From Martelella mediterranea (GTDB lineage Bacteria > Pseudomonadota > Alphaproteobacteria > Rhizobiales > Rhizobiaceae): a DNA stretch of 64,000 nucleotides. The notes beneath the pieces are model-generated. The model saw nothing but the letters and a program-made list of their open reading frames with translations. It did not search any database and had not been told where the DNA came from. The DNA lies in NCBI GenBank assembly GCA_003001975.1, contig PVUG01000008.1, forward strand, positions 164,264 to 228,263. The letters are read 5' to 3'. Position numbers and translations under genes: made by a program. Shown here one piece after another: positions 8,740-16,709 of the stretch (the stretch's first letter is position 1; each line of letters begins with the position of its first letter).

Positions 8740-9065
8740 TCATTCCTCCCTGATTCTTTTCGGGCCGCGTCTGACGACGCCAACAACCCGCTCCTCAAAA
8801 ACGCGAAACCGATAAGCAAGCGATCAGAACCACGCTTTTACTTCCGTCGATTTCGTGATGGATCGTGTACTATCGTATCAAACATGTCAATATCGTATCA
8901 AATAAATAAATATCGTATGCAATCACCCTTGAGCCGATGACCAAACTTGGCGTAAGGGATGCAATTCGGGCATTGTCCCATCAAATGCGATAAAAGCATC
9001 CGATTGGAGAGCCTGCACGCGCTGCGCCGATCGGCCGGTCGCAGAATTTTGCCAGGGTGGATGAA
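8740..9065. promoter_or_regulatory. Divergent promoter region with three direct repeats at 20-bp spacing
   Basis: This 326-bp gap separates the sugar-acid operon from its divergent GntR gene. The core TATCGTATCA occurs at 8871 and 8891, and TATCGTATGC at 8911, each exactly 20 bp after the previous one. A weaker relative, ATCGTGTAC, lies at 8862. Read on the operon strand the consensus is TTTGATACGATA. A minus-strand TTGACA (8885-8890) sits between two copies, so bound repressor would cover the promoter. The candidate -10 is poor (TACACG). The regulator is probably the adjacent GntR protein. I see no gene in the rest of the gap. Confidence 0.65.
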
Positions 9066-9785
9066 ATGAGAAATTCGCGCTTAACCAACAGCCCAGAACT
9101 CGGCTTTTCGGACGATAGCGAAACGGTCGAAACAAGCTATATGCGTGTTACGAAGCAGCTGAGAGCGGCAATTATCGCAGGGGAGCTCCCGCAAGACAGC
9201 CGCCTCCCAATGGCGGCTCTCGCAGAGCAGTACGGCGTCAGCGTACAGCCCGTGCGGGAAGCCTTGCAGCAGTTGGAGGGAGAAGGCCTGGTCCGGATCG
9301 TTCCCAACCAGGGTGCCCGGGTTTCGGCGATTGATCGAAATCGCCTGATCTATGCACATGAGATCGGTCAGGCATTGGAAGGGTTCCTCGCAGCGCAATT
9401 CGCCGAAGAGGCCTCGCTCTCAGCAATTCGGACTCTTGAATCCATTCAGGTTGATCATGATCGGGCGGCGAATGGGCGGGACTGGCAAGCGATGGATGAC
9501 GCCAATACTCGGTTTCACAACCTGATCAATTCCTACGGGGGCAATATCGAAGCCGCCCAACTCTTGCGCCGCTATTATTGGCTGAGTCTCGGCTTGATGA
9601 ACCAAAGCGGACGCAGCGCCGACTTCGCCGAGCGTGTCACCTCCGAACACCACATGATGATTGACGCCTTCCACAAACGGGATGCCTCCACAGCGCGTCG
9701 GGTCGCGGAACAACATGTCAAGGCAACGCTTCATGACGTGCTTTCTGCTTTCGAAAAGCTTCAGAAAGACCGCCAAAGAAAGTGA
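9066..9785 (+). CDS. GntR-family transcriptional regulator (FCD type)
   Basis: The 239-residue regulator has an N-terminal winged helix-turn-helix (residues about 20-90) with the GntR signature LAEQYGVSVQPVREALQQLE and GLVRIVPNQGARVS. A helical FCD ligand-binding domain follows (DANTRFHNLI, SEHHMMIDAFHKRDA). FCD regulators commonly sense organic or sugar acids, which fits the divergent sugar-acid operon. The ATG at 9066 is preferred because AGGGTGG lies 6 nt upstream; a GTG at 9057 is possible. It most likely represses the operon through the 20-bp-spaced repeats. That link is inferred from position. Confidence 0.88.
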   Translation: MRNSRLTNSPELGFSDDSETVETSYMRVTKQLRAAIIAGELPQDSRLPMAALAEQYGVSVQPVREALQQLEGEGLVRIVPNQGARVSAIDRNRLIYAHEIGQALEGFLAAQFAEEASLSAIRTLESIQVDHDRAANGRDWQAMDDANTRFHNLINSYGGNIEAAQLLRRYYWLSLGLMNQSGRSADFAERVTSEHHMMIDAFHKRDASTARRVAEQHVKATLHDVLSAFEKLQKDRQRK

Positions 9786-9796
9786 GATTCCGCTGT

Positions 9797-9883
9797 TGTT
9801 CGGTCCCGGCATTTGGTGGACCGGATTAAGTTTGAACCGTTGGGGTTCAGAAGTCCAGATTTTGCAAATGCCGGGACCGAACA
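9797..9883. repeat. Long perfect inverted repeat (19-bp arms, 49-bp loop)
   Basis: The 19-bp arms at 9797-9815 and 9865-9883 are exact reverse complements (core TTCGGTCCCGGCATTTG). The loop holds smaller nested arms, TGGAC (9817-9821) with GTCCA (9853-9857), and GAACC with GGTTC. The element fills the gap between two convergent genes, so it could act as a bidirectional terminator. It lacks a clear T-run, and its size and nested symmetry also fit a dispersed palindromic repeat of the rhizobial intergenic type. Confidence 0.7.
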
Positions 9884-9884
9884 C

Positions 9885-10709
9885 CTAGGGGCACGTCCCT
9901 CCCCTTGCGCGGGAGATGACCGCGCGCGTCTTGTCCATCGCTTCGATCGCTCTTTGCAATGCCGGAGTTTCGTCCGTCCGGTGTGGCTGAGCCACCTCGA
10001 CACTGAGGACGATGTCTTTGGGGAGTGCGCGAAGGAGACAGTTGAAATCAAAATCTCCGTCACCGGGCATCAGGCGATTTCCCCGCGCCGTCGCGATGAG
10101 GGCTTCGGGCGAAGGATCATATTGCGCAGGGGCATCGCACAGCTGCGCATAATGGACCCACGCGGGATCAAGCGCCGCGATTTCCTCGAAAGTGGTAGCG
10201 GAGCGCTGCACATGCAGAGCATCGATCAAGACGCCTGCTGCGGGATGGTTCACGGCCCGCACCTGCGCCGCCGCCGCGGCAACATCGGGGATATCGGTCC
10301 ACGGCATGAACTCCAGATCCGCCGTCATCCCATACTGATGGGCCAGTTCGCAGAACGCGCCGTAGCTGTCGGTCATGCGCGACATGTCCGGGTCGTAGCC
10401 CGCGGTCAGGATGTTGCGGGCGCCCAGTTCGGCTCCCCGCTCCAGAAAGGCCAGGGTCTCTTTCGGCCGGAAATCGGGCGTGATCCTGATGATCTCGACA
10501 TCGGCCACCCGTATGCCGGTTTCGAGCACCGCCCGGCGGGTTTCCTCCAGAAGCGCTCTGTCCGTCATGATCGGATACGGCCCGTCGGCACCTGCGGGCA
10601 GAAGCCGCAGGCCGACGAAGTCAAAGCCGGCTTCCGCTGCCACGCGCACCGCCTCGGGCGGCGGGAGTTCGGCAACGGTCAGAAAGGCCAGTGAATAACG
10701 ATATCCCAT
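9885..10709 (-). CDS. Sugar phosphate isomerase/epimerase-like TIM-barrel protein
   Basis: The 274-residue protein has the AP_endonuc_2/xylose-isomerase-like barrel. Probable metal-site residues fall in DLEFMPW, VLIDALHVQRS, HYAQLCDAP and VLSVEVAQP. Related barrels include sugar-phosphate epimerases, hydroxypyruvate isomerase and the 3-dehydroshikimate dehydratases. The last is attractive because a shikimate-dehydrogenase-like gene lies in the same cluster, but sequence alone does not decide it. The gene starts 7 bp after the NIPSNAP stop and ends the minus-strand arm of the cluster. Confidence 0.75.
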   Translation of the reverse strand: MGYRYSLAFLTVAELPPPEAVRVAAEAGFDFVGLRLLPAGADGPYPIMTDRALLEETRRAVLETGIRVADVEIIRITPDFRPKETLAFLERGAELGARNILTAGYDPDMSRMTDSYGAFCELAHQYGMTADLEFMPWTDIPDVAAAAAQVRAVNHPAAGVLIDALHVQRSATTFEEIAALDPAWVHYAQLCDAPAQYDPSPEALIATARGNRLMPGDGDFDFNCLLRALPKDIVLSVEVAQPHRTDETPALQRAIEAMDKTRAVISRARGGTCP

Positions 10710-10716
10710 GCCCGCC

Positions 10717-11334
10717 TCATTTCAGCGGAGAGAAGGGCAACGGCATGGCCAGGGTCGACGTCATCTCGGGCGTCAGCCAGTCGGGCCCGCCCTTCGGCGG
10801 CCAGATGCCATCCGCAACCGTCTTGGCGCGGGTCTCGGCGCGGTGGTTGGCGCTCTCATAAGGCCAGATCTGGGTGAACCGGGTCGGGCCGTCGAGGGAA
10901 TACATGGCGATGGAAAGCGGTGAGTACCCGGCCCGCACCGGCACGGCCTCGCGCCACTTGTCGATGGTCGGTCCCATGCCGTTCAGTTTGGGCTGATAGC
11001 TGCGGATCTCGTAGACCTTGCCGTATTCGCCCGGCGTGACCGGCAGTGTGAAATCCAGCGGGATGTAGCTGTCGGAGGTCCAGCCGCGCAGATGCTCCAT
11101 GCAGCCGAACGGGTTCTCCGATAAGTGGGTGCGGGTGCGTTCGGCAATCAGGTCCTCGGCGCTTTCGAACTGACGCAGCAGGATGATGTCGTTGAGGCTG
11201 CCGATATCCGGAGCCCAGGCGCCCATCAGGGTGCCCTTGGCCTCCGAGGCGGCCAGCCACTCCTGGAGCGCGGGTGCCACCTTGGGTGTGACGAAAAGCG
11301 CGGTCTTCAGGGTGACGATGTCAAAAAGCGGCAT
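10717..11334 (-). CDS. NIPSNAP family protein
   Basis: The 205-residue protein contains two ferredoxin-like alpha/beta repeats typical of NIPSNAP domains; the second begins with YEIRSYQPKLNGMGPTIDKW and ends FTQIWPYESANHRAETRAK. Bacterial NIPSNAP proteins are small dimeric alpha/beta-barrel proteins often found in catabolic gene clusters, and their roles are mostly unknown. The start at 11334 is chosen because AAGGAG lies just upstream and the protein then begins with the conserved domain; a longer frame to 11454 runs into the upstream gene. It overlaps the 3' end of the flavoprotein gene by 14 nt, so translation is probably coupled. Confidence 0.8.
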   Translation of the reverse strand: MPLFDIVTLKTALFVTPKVAPALQEWLAASEAKGTLMGAWAPDIGSLNDIILLRQFESAEDLIAERTRTHLSENPFGCMEHLRGWTSDSYIPLDFTLPVTPGEYGKVYEIRSYQPKLNGMGPTIDKWREAVPVRAGYSPLSIAMYSLDGPTRFTQIWPYESANHRAETRAKTVADGIWPPKGGPDWLTPEMTSTLAMPLPFSPLK

Positions 11335-13126
11335 GGATAGCTCCTTCAGTGTTTCCGGCCACTCGGGCCGGCGGATCTTGCATTTCGGAAACGGTGTCGC
11401 CCCCCTGGCCGGGGTCCCAGAGGCCCGCCGCCACATGGGCGGCGATGTAGCCAAAGGTCATGGCCGGCCCCAGCGTGATGCCCCCGCTGGGATACTGCCC
11501 GGCGAAGATCGAGCTGAGGTCGTTGCCGGCGGCGAACAGCCCCGGGATCGGCGCGCCACCAGCGTCAAGCACCCGCGCGCGATCGTCGGCATCGAGGCCC
11601 GCGAAAGTGCCGAGGCTGCCCGGCACGATGCGCACCGCATGAAAGGGGCCGCGCCGCAGCGCGCCCAGAGAGGGGTTGGGTCGGCTATCCGGGTCGCCCT
11701 GCACACGGTTGTAGATCGATGCACCGCGGGCGAAATCGGGATCCTCGCCGGCCATGGCCTGGATGTTGAAGCGCGCGACCGTCGTCTCCAGCACCTGCGG
11801 GTCGAGATTGCAGCGCCGTGCCAGATCTTTCAGCGTGCGGCCCGACCGCAGGTAGCCGCAGCGCCGGAAGGGAGCCAGCGGGAAAGGCGAGGGTCGCGCC
11901 CAGCCCAGTCCCCAGCGACGCTGCGCCGGATGATCGGCGATCAGCCAGCATTCGGGCGCCTCACCGGCCGGGGTGGCATCGAACAGCGCGCGCATGAAAG
12001 CGTGATAGCTGTCGGCTTCGTTGGCAAAGCGCTCACCCCGGCCGCGCACCGCTATGATGCCCGGCTTAGCGCGGTCGATCAGGTGGGGGAAATGGGCAAA
12101 GCCCCCTTTGCCGTCGGGAACCAGCGAGACCGGCGCCCAGGCACCCGCATTGGCCAGGTCCTCGCGCAGGTGGCCGCCGACCTTGATGCCAAGGCGAATC
12201 CCGTCGCCGGTGTTGTCCTCCGTCGCAGCCGAGTAATGGGCCGGACCGGTATCGGATCCGAACAGCCGTGCCTGTGTCTCCGGATCATGGGGAAAGCCGC
12301 CGGTGGCCAGGACAACACCGCGCCGCGCGTGCAGCCGGGTGCCATCTGCCAGGGTCACGCCGGTAACCCGTCCCTCGTCATGCAGCAGCGCCGTGACGCC
12401 GGCATCGGTGAAAAGCTCCGCCCCCCGATCCAGACAGGACCGCATAAGCCCCGCCACCAACGCATTGCCGTTGACCAGTTGCATGGCGCGCCCATGCTGC
12501 ACCAGGTCGATCCCGTGTTTCGCCAGCCGCCGCGCCACGTAAAACGTCGAGGCCGGGCTACGCGTCGCCTTGAAGAAATGCGCCATATCCTTGCCCGAAG
12601 CGATGCCCATACCAGCCAGCGAGATCACATCGAGCGGCGGCCTCAGCTTGGCAATCCAGGGCCCGAGCCGCCGCCCGTCGAATGGCGCGGCACAGACCGA
12701 GCGGCCACCGGCAGCGGCGCCCGGCCTTTCGATAAAATCGGGAACCTTGTTGCCGTCGATCCAGTCCACGGCGGAGCGGTCGCGGAAAAACCGCACCATC
12801 TCGGGGCCGGTGTCGAGATAGGTCTTTATCCGCGGATCGCTCACGCGGTTGCCCATGATCCCGGCAAGATAATTCAGCGGCGCTTCGGGCGGTTCGTCGA
12901 TCCCGGCTTCGACCGCCAGAGGATTGCGCGGCACCCATAGCCAGCCGCCCGACCAGGCTGAGGTCCCGCCCAGCACCGACGCCTTCTCCAGCACGGCGAC
13001 GGACAGGCCCAGATCGGCGGCGGTCACCGCCGTAGCAAGCCCACCGGCACCCGATCCGACAACCAGCAGATCGTAGCTCGCTCCCGACTCGGGGCGCGCA
13101 TCGATGCTCCTCCCCTCTTGCGTCAC
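11321..13126 (-). CDS. FAD-dependent oxidoreductase, 3-ketosteroid dehydrogenase-like (copy 1)
   Basis: The 601-residue flavoprotein has an N-terminal Rossmann FAD site (LLVVGSGAGGLATAVTAA with Glu of VLEKA). It belongs to the fumarate reductase/3-ketosteroid dehydrogenase group. The C-terminal motif AGQYPSGGITLGPAMTFGYI keeps the tyrosine and glycine that, in 3-ketosteroid dehydrogenases, lie beside the 3-keto group. DSYHAF matches another active-site tyrosine region. Such enzymes remove hydrogen across a C-C bond next to a ring ketone. It has no signal peptide, so it is cytoplasmic. It overlaps the IclR gene by 4 nt and is followed by the NIPSNAP and TIM-barrel genes. The partner at 14139 is a diverged relative. 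Confidence 0.85.
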   Translation of the reverse strand: MTQEGRSIDARPESGASYDLLVVGSGAGGLATAVTAADLGLSVAVLEKASVLGGTSAWSGGWLWVPRNPLAVEAGIDEPPEAPLNYLAGIMGNRVSDPRIKTYLDTGPEMVRFFRDRSAVDWIDGNKVPDFIERPGAAAGGRSVCAAPFDGRRLGPWIAKLRPPLDVISLAGMGIASGKDMAHFFKATRSPASTFYVARRLAKHGIDLVQHGRAMQLVNGNALVAGLMRSCLDRGAELFTDAGVTALLHDEGRVTGVTLADGTRLHARRGVVLATGGFPHDPETQARLFGSDTGPAHYSAATEDNTGDGIRLGIKVGGHLREDLANAGAWAPVSLVPDGKGGFAHFPHLIDRAKPGIIAVRGRGERFANEADSYHAFMRALFDATPAGEAPECWLIADHPAQRRWGLGWARPSPFPLAPFRRCGYLRSGRTLKDLARRCNLDPQVLETTVARFNIQAMAGEDPDFARGASIYNRVQGDPDSRPNPSLGALRRGPFHAVRIVPGSLGTFAGLDADDRARVLDAGGAPIPGLFAAGNDLSSIFAGQYPSGGITLGPAMTFGYIAAHVAAGLWDPGQGGDTVSEMQDPPARVAGNTEGAIHAAF

Positions 13127-13974
13127 GACCGCTCGCGCCTTTCTCCCGTCCGGGACTGCGTCAGCCGGCGCCCCATGGTTTCGTCGTACCAGCGGGTAAA
13201 GCTGCGTCCCGCCAGGCTGGCCTCCGCCAGATCCTTCGAAGCCTGCCGCAGCTCCGGAAGGAATGAGTGCAACAGATCGGGTGTCGCCCGGGCCGATGGG
13301 CCGGCAATCGATACGGTGCCAATCGGCTCGTCGGTATCGGGATGGCGAATCAGCACGGCAATAGCCGCCATCCCGAGCATGAAGCTGGAGGTGTTCTGCG
13401 CGTAGCCCTGTGCCCGCGCGGTCTGCACGATCTGCAACAGCTCGGCCACACCCTTGGGCGCCGAAACACCGGAACCGCCGGGTCTTTCGAGCCCCTGCCG
13501 CATCACCGAGGCGACGGCCTCGTCATCGCTCAACCCCGACAGCCAGGCCTGCCCGCCGGAGGCGGAGGCAAGGTGCACGATTTGCCCGTGCTCCGCGTCG
13601 GGATCATAGCGCAGCCCCGAAGTCGCGCCCTGCGAGACACCGACCCAGACGAGTTCCTCGCCGTCGAACAAGGCCATCCGGATGAGCTCTTTCGTCGACT
13701 GCGCCAGCCGGTCGAGAATCGGCTGACTCAGGTCAGGAATGCCGGTGCGGGCGAGGAAGGCCAGCCCGTTGGTCGCCAGCTTCAGCGTCAGCATGTAATC
13801 GCCATGCTCGCGGCTCTGGCGCGTGTAGCCGAGCGTTTCCAGCTCTTTCAAAAGGCGATGCACGCCCGACGGGGGTAAATCCAGTGCCTTGGCGATCTCG
13901 CTCACTGAAGCCCCTTCGGGCCGTTCGGCCAGAAAGCTGATAACACCCAGTCCTTTTTCCAATGCGCTGCTCAT
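13123..13974 (-). CDS. IclR-family transcriptional regulator
   Basis: The 283-residue protein has an N-terminal winged helix-turn-helix (residues 5-60, EIAKALDLPPSGVHRLLKEL) and a C-terminal IclR effector domain (ELVWVGVSQG, LGMAAIAVLIRHPDTDEPIG). IclR regulators usually control adjacent degradation genes for aromatic or organic acids. It is the first gene of the minus-strand arm and overlaps the flavoprotein gene by 4 nt. The 164-bp gap to the divergent second flavoprotein gene contains a palindrome suitable as its operator, so it probably controls both arms. Confidence 0.9.
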   Translation of the reverse strand: MSSALEKGLGVISFLAERPEGASVSEIAKALDLPPSGVHRLLKELETLGYTRQSREHGDYMLTLKLATNGLAFLARTGIPDLSQPILDRLAQSTKELIRMALFDGEELVWVGVSQGATSGLRYDPDAEHGQIVHLASASGGQAWLSGLSDDEAVASVMRQGLERPGGSGVSAPKGVAELLQIVQTARAQGYAQNTSSFMLGMAAIAVLIRHPDTDEPIGTVSIAGPSARATPDLLHSFLPELRQASKDLAEASLAGRSFTRWYDETMGRRLTQSRTGERRERS

Positions 13975-14053
13975 AACAGGCCTCTCGTTGTTGTTTGCCC
14001 AACAATATGGAAAAAAAATCCGAATGTGAAGACTATTAAAAAATGGAATGGTA

Positions 14054-14068
14054 TGTCATTTTATGACA
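14054..14068. promoter_or_regulatory. Palindrome in the IclR/flavoprotein divergent promoter region
   Basis: TGTCAT and ATGACA flank TTT as a perfect 6-bp inverted repeat in an AT-rich patch within the high-GC cluster. A second weaker pair, TTGTT and AACAA (13988-14005), lies close to the IclR start codon. Both are plausible operator sites for the IclR protein. Confidence 0.45.
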
Positions 14069-14138
14069 ATGGTGGGTTCAGACGCGATTCGAAGGCTCGC
14101 AGGAGGCGGGCCGGTCACCAGGCGTCAGGGAGGACGAC

Positions 14139-15869
14139 ATGGCCGATATTTCCATCAACAGCATCGCTGACCGTTACGATGTCGCCGTTATCGGCTCGGG
14201 CGCGGCCGGCCTCAGCGCGGCGATCTTTGCCGCGCTCGAAGGCGCGCGCGTCATTCTGGTCGAACGGACAGACTATATAGGCGGCACCTCGGCACTCTCC
14301 GGCGGCACGGTCTGGGTGCCGGGCACCGAAACCGGGCGCACGGTGAATCCCGACGATTCCCGCGAAAAGGTCTCCGCCTTCCTCGACAGCGTCGTGGGCA
14401 ATTTCGGCAATCGCGACATGCGCGAGGCCTTCCTCGACGCCGCACCCGAGGCCATCGCCACGCTTCAGGCGCGCACGCAGGTGCAGTTCCGCCCCTATCC
14501 GCGTCACCCCGATTACGAATGGGATCACCCCAACCCCACGCTGAATGGCCGCGCGATCGAGCCGGTGCCCTTCGACACCCGCGCCATGGGTGCCGCGCGC
14601 AACATGATCCGTCCGCCGATTCCGGAATTCACCGTGCTCGGCGGCATGAATATCGACCGGGTGGATATCGGCCACCTGCTGAACCGCTACAAATCCCCGG
14701 CCAGCTTCCTGCATGTGACCAGGATCGTGACCCGCTACATGCGCGACCGCGCGCTACATGGCCGGCACACGCGGGTGGTCATGGGCGGCGCCCTGGTGGC
14801 CAGGCTTCTGGCCTCCGCGCTGGATCTGAACGTCGACATCCTGCGCAGCACCGAAGTGACAGCACTGACCGAAGCCGGCGGTCAGGTGACCGGATTGCGC
14901 CTGCGGGCGGGCACCAAGGAACGTGCTGTGTCCGTGGACGGCGGCGTCATCCTCGCCACCGGCGGTTTCGGACGCTCAAAAAGCCGCCGCGCCGCCTATC
15001 TGCCCGACACCCTGCCCGCCGAAAGCCCTTCGGCTCCCGGCCACACCGGAACCATGCACGACCTGGCCTTCGCCCTCGGCGCCGGCTACGGACAGGGCAA
15101 CGACCAGAGCGCCTTCTGGGCACCCTGCTCTACCCGCCGCCGCGCCGACGGCAGCACCGCGGTCTTCCCGCATTTCGTACTCGACCGTTCGAAACCCGGC
15201 ACCGTCTGTGTCGACCTCAAAGGCCGCCGCTTCGTGAACGAGACGCTCTCGTACCATGCCTTTGGCAAGGCGATGCTGGCGGGCGGCCCCGACACTGCCG
15301 GCGCCTGGATCGTCACCGATGCGCCGACGCTGGCGAAATTCGGGCTGGGCATGGTCCACCCGGGCGGCGAGAATCCGAAACCTCATGTCGCAGATGGCTA
15401 TCTGATCGAAGCGCAGACGCTGGACGAGCTGGCCGCCAGGACCGGCACCGATCCGCAGGCGCTCGCTGCCAGCATCGCCGATATCAACGCGGCCGCGGAA
15501 AAGGGCGAGGATGCAAGCTTTGGCCGGGGCGGATCGCCCTACCAGCGCAATAACGGCGACCCGACGGTCACTCCGAATCCGACGCTGGGCCGGATAGCCA
15601 CCGCGCCGTTCTACGCAGTGCGCCTGCAACCCGCCGATATCGGCACAGCACAAGGCTTGCGCGGCGACCCCCAGGCCCGACTGTTACGCGACGACGACAG
15701 CGTGATCGGCGGGCTCTATGCAGTGGGCAACGACTTGCATTCCATCATGGGCGGCACCTATCCCGGCCCAGGCATCACATTGGGTCCCGGTCTCGTCTTC
15801 GGCGCCATCGCCGGACGCCATGCCGCCGCCCGTTCGCATCAAGAGAAAGGACAGACCCGTGCAGCTTGA
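14139..15869 (+). CDS. FAD-dependent oxidoreductase, 3-ketosteroid dehydrogenase-like (copy 2)
   Basis: The 576-residue flavoprotein is a diverged relative of the gene at 11321. It has a FAD-binding Rossmann motif (VAVIGSGAAGLSAAIFAA, VERTDYIGGTSALSGG). The C-terminal GGTYPGPGITLGPGLVFG keeps the 3-ketosteroid-dehydrogenase tyrosine and glycine. LSYHAF matches another active-site region. It begins the plus-strand arm and overlaps the shikimate-dehydrogenase-like gene by 11 nt. The two flavoproteins on opposite arms suggest two successive or alternative ring dehydrogenations. The true substrate is unknown. A ribosome site (GGGAGGACGAC) precedes the ATG. Confidence 0.85.
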   Translation: MADISINSIADRYDVAVIGSGAAGLSAAIFAALEGARVILVERTDYIGGTSALSGGTVWVPGTETGRTVNPDDSREKVSAFLDSVVGNFGNRDMREAFLDAAPEAIATLQARTQVQFRPYPRHPDYEWDHPNPTLNGRAIEPVPFDTRAMGAARNMIRPPIPEFTVLGGMNIDRVDIGHLLNRYKSPASFLHVTRIVTRYMRDRALHGRHTRVVMGGALVARLLASALDLNVDILRSTEVTALTEAGGQVTGLRLRAGTKERAVSVDGGVILATGGFGRSKSRRAAYLPDTLPAESPSAPGHTGTMHDLAFALGAGYGQGNDQSAFWAPCSTRRRADGSTAVFPHFVLDRSKPGTVCVDLKGRRFVNETLSYHAFGKAMLAGGPDTAGAWIVTDAPTLAKFGLGMVHPGGENPKPHVADGYLIEAQTLDELAARTGTDPQALAASIADINAAAEKGEDASFGRGGSPYQRNNGDPTVTPNPTLGRIATAPFYAVRLQPADIGTAQGLRGDPQARLLRDDDSVIGGLYAVGNDLHSIMGGTYPGPGITLGPGLVFGAIAGRHAAARSHQEKGQTRAA

Positions 15870-16683
15870 CGGCGAAACCATCCTGTTCCCGGTGATCGGG
15901 GATCCCATTGCGCAGGTCCGCTCTCCGCGCTTCCTGAGTGAAATCCTGGCCGCGCGCGGCGTCAACGCGCTCGTACCGCCGCTGCACATCCATGCCGATC
16001 ACGTGTCCGCCGCCATGGAAAGCTTTCGCCACGTGCAGAACGTTCGCGGCCTGGTGATCACGATCCCGCACAAGATGGCATCGCTCGCCTTTTGCGACGT
16101 GGTCAGCGACCGCGCCCGCTTTGTCGGGTCGGTGAATGTCATCCACAAGGATTCAGAGGGCCGCTTCATCGGCGACAATGTCGATGGCATCGGTTACCTC
16201 GACGGGATCAAGGCACTCGGCTTCGAGCCGGCGGGCAAGACGGCGCTGCTGATCGGCGCCGGCGGCGCGGGCAGCGCCGTGGCTTTCGAAATCCTGGATC
16301 GTGACGCCGCGCATCTGACCATCTCCGATCTCGACGAGACGCGGCTGTCGCGCATTGTCGCGGCGCTGGACAAGAAGTTCCCCGGACGCGTCGCGGCTGG
16401 CGGCAACAACCCAACGGGCATGGATCTGGTGGCCAACGTCACCCCCTGCGGTATGCGCGAGGGCGACCCCTTCCCCTCCGATCCCGCGCTGATGTCACCT
16501 GAGACCTTCGTCGCCGATGCCATCACTCGCCCTGAAGTGTCGCCCATGGTGGCCGCCGCACGCGCCAGGGGCTGCAACACGATGACCGGGGCGGGCATGT
16601 TCAACGCCGAAGCCGAAAGGCTGGTGGATTTCCTGCTGGGAGAGGGGCTGCCCTCGGATCCGGCAGAAAAAGCGGCGGCATAG
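15859..16683 (+). CDS. Shikimate/quinate dehydrogenase-like oxidoreductase
   Basis: The 274-residue AroE-family enzyme has the substrate-domain catalytic pair Lys72 (ITIPHK) and Asp109 (GDNVDGIGY), and an NAD(P)-binding loop LIGAGGAGSAV. The GTG start at 15859 is preferred because GAGAAAGGA precedes it, and the product then begins QLDGETILFPVIGDPIAQVRSP, the normal N-terminus; a longer in-frame ATG at 15718 lies inside the flavoprotein gene. AroE relatives interconvert hydroxyl and keto groups on shikimate- or quinate-like rings. Here, away from aromatic biosynthesis genes and beside a transporter, a catabolic role is likely. It overlaps the preceding gene by 11 nt. Confidence 0.85.
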   Translation: MQLDGETILFPVIGDPIAQVRSPRFLSEILAARGVNALVPPLHIHADHVSAAMESFRHVQNVRGLVITIPHKMASLAFCDVVSDRARFVGSVNVIHKDSEGRFIGDNVDGIGYLDGIKALGFEPAGKTALLIGAGGAGSAVAFEILDRDAAHLTISDLDETRLSRIVAALDKKFPGRVAAGGNNPTGMDLVANVTPCGMREGDPFPSDPALMSPETFVADAITRPEVSPMVAAARARGCNTMTGAGMFNAEAERLVDFLLGEGLPSDPAEKAAA

Positions 16684-16709
16684 GGCCGTCAATCAATGGG
16701 AGGAAAACA

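Noticed and set aside
11183..12940. 585-codon open frame on the plus strand across the flavoprotein gene
   Set aside because: It is antisense to a gene with clear FAD motifs, and its product is arginine-rich without domain features.
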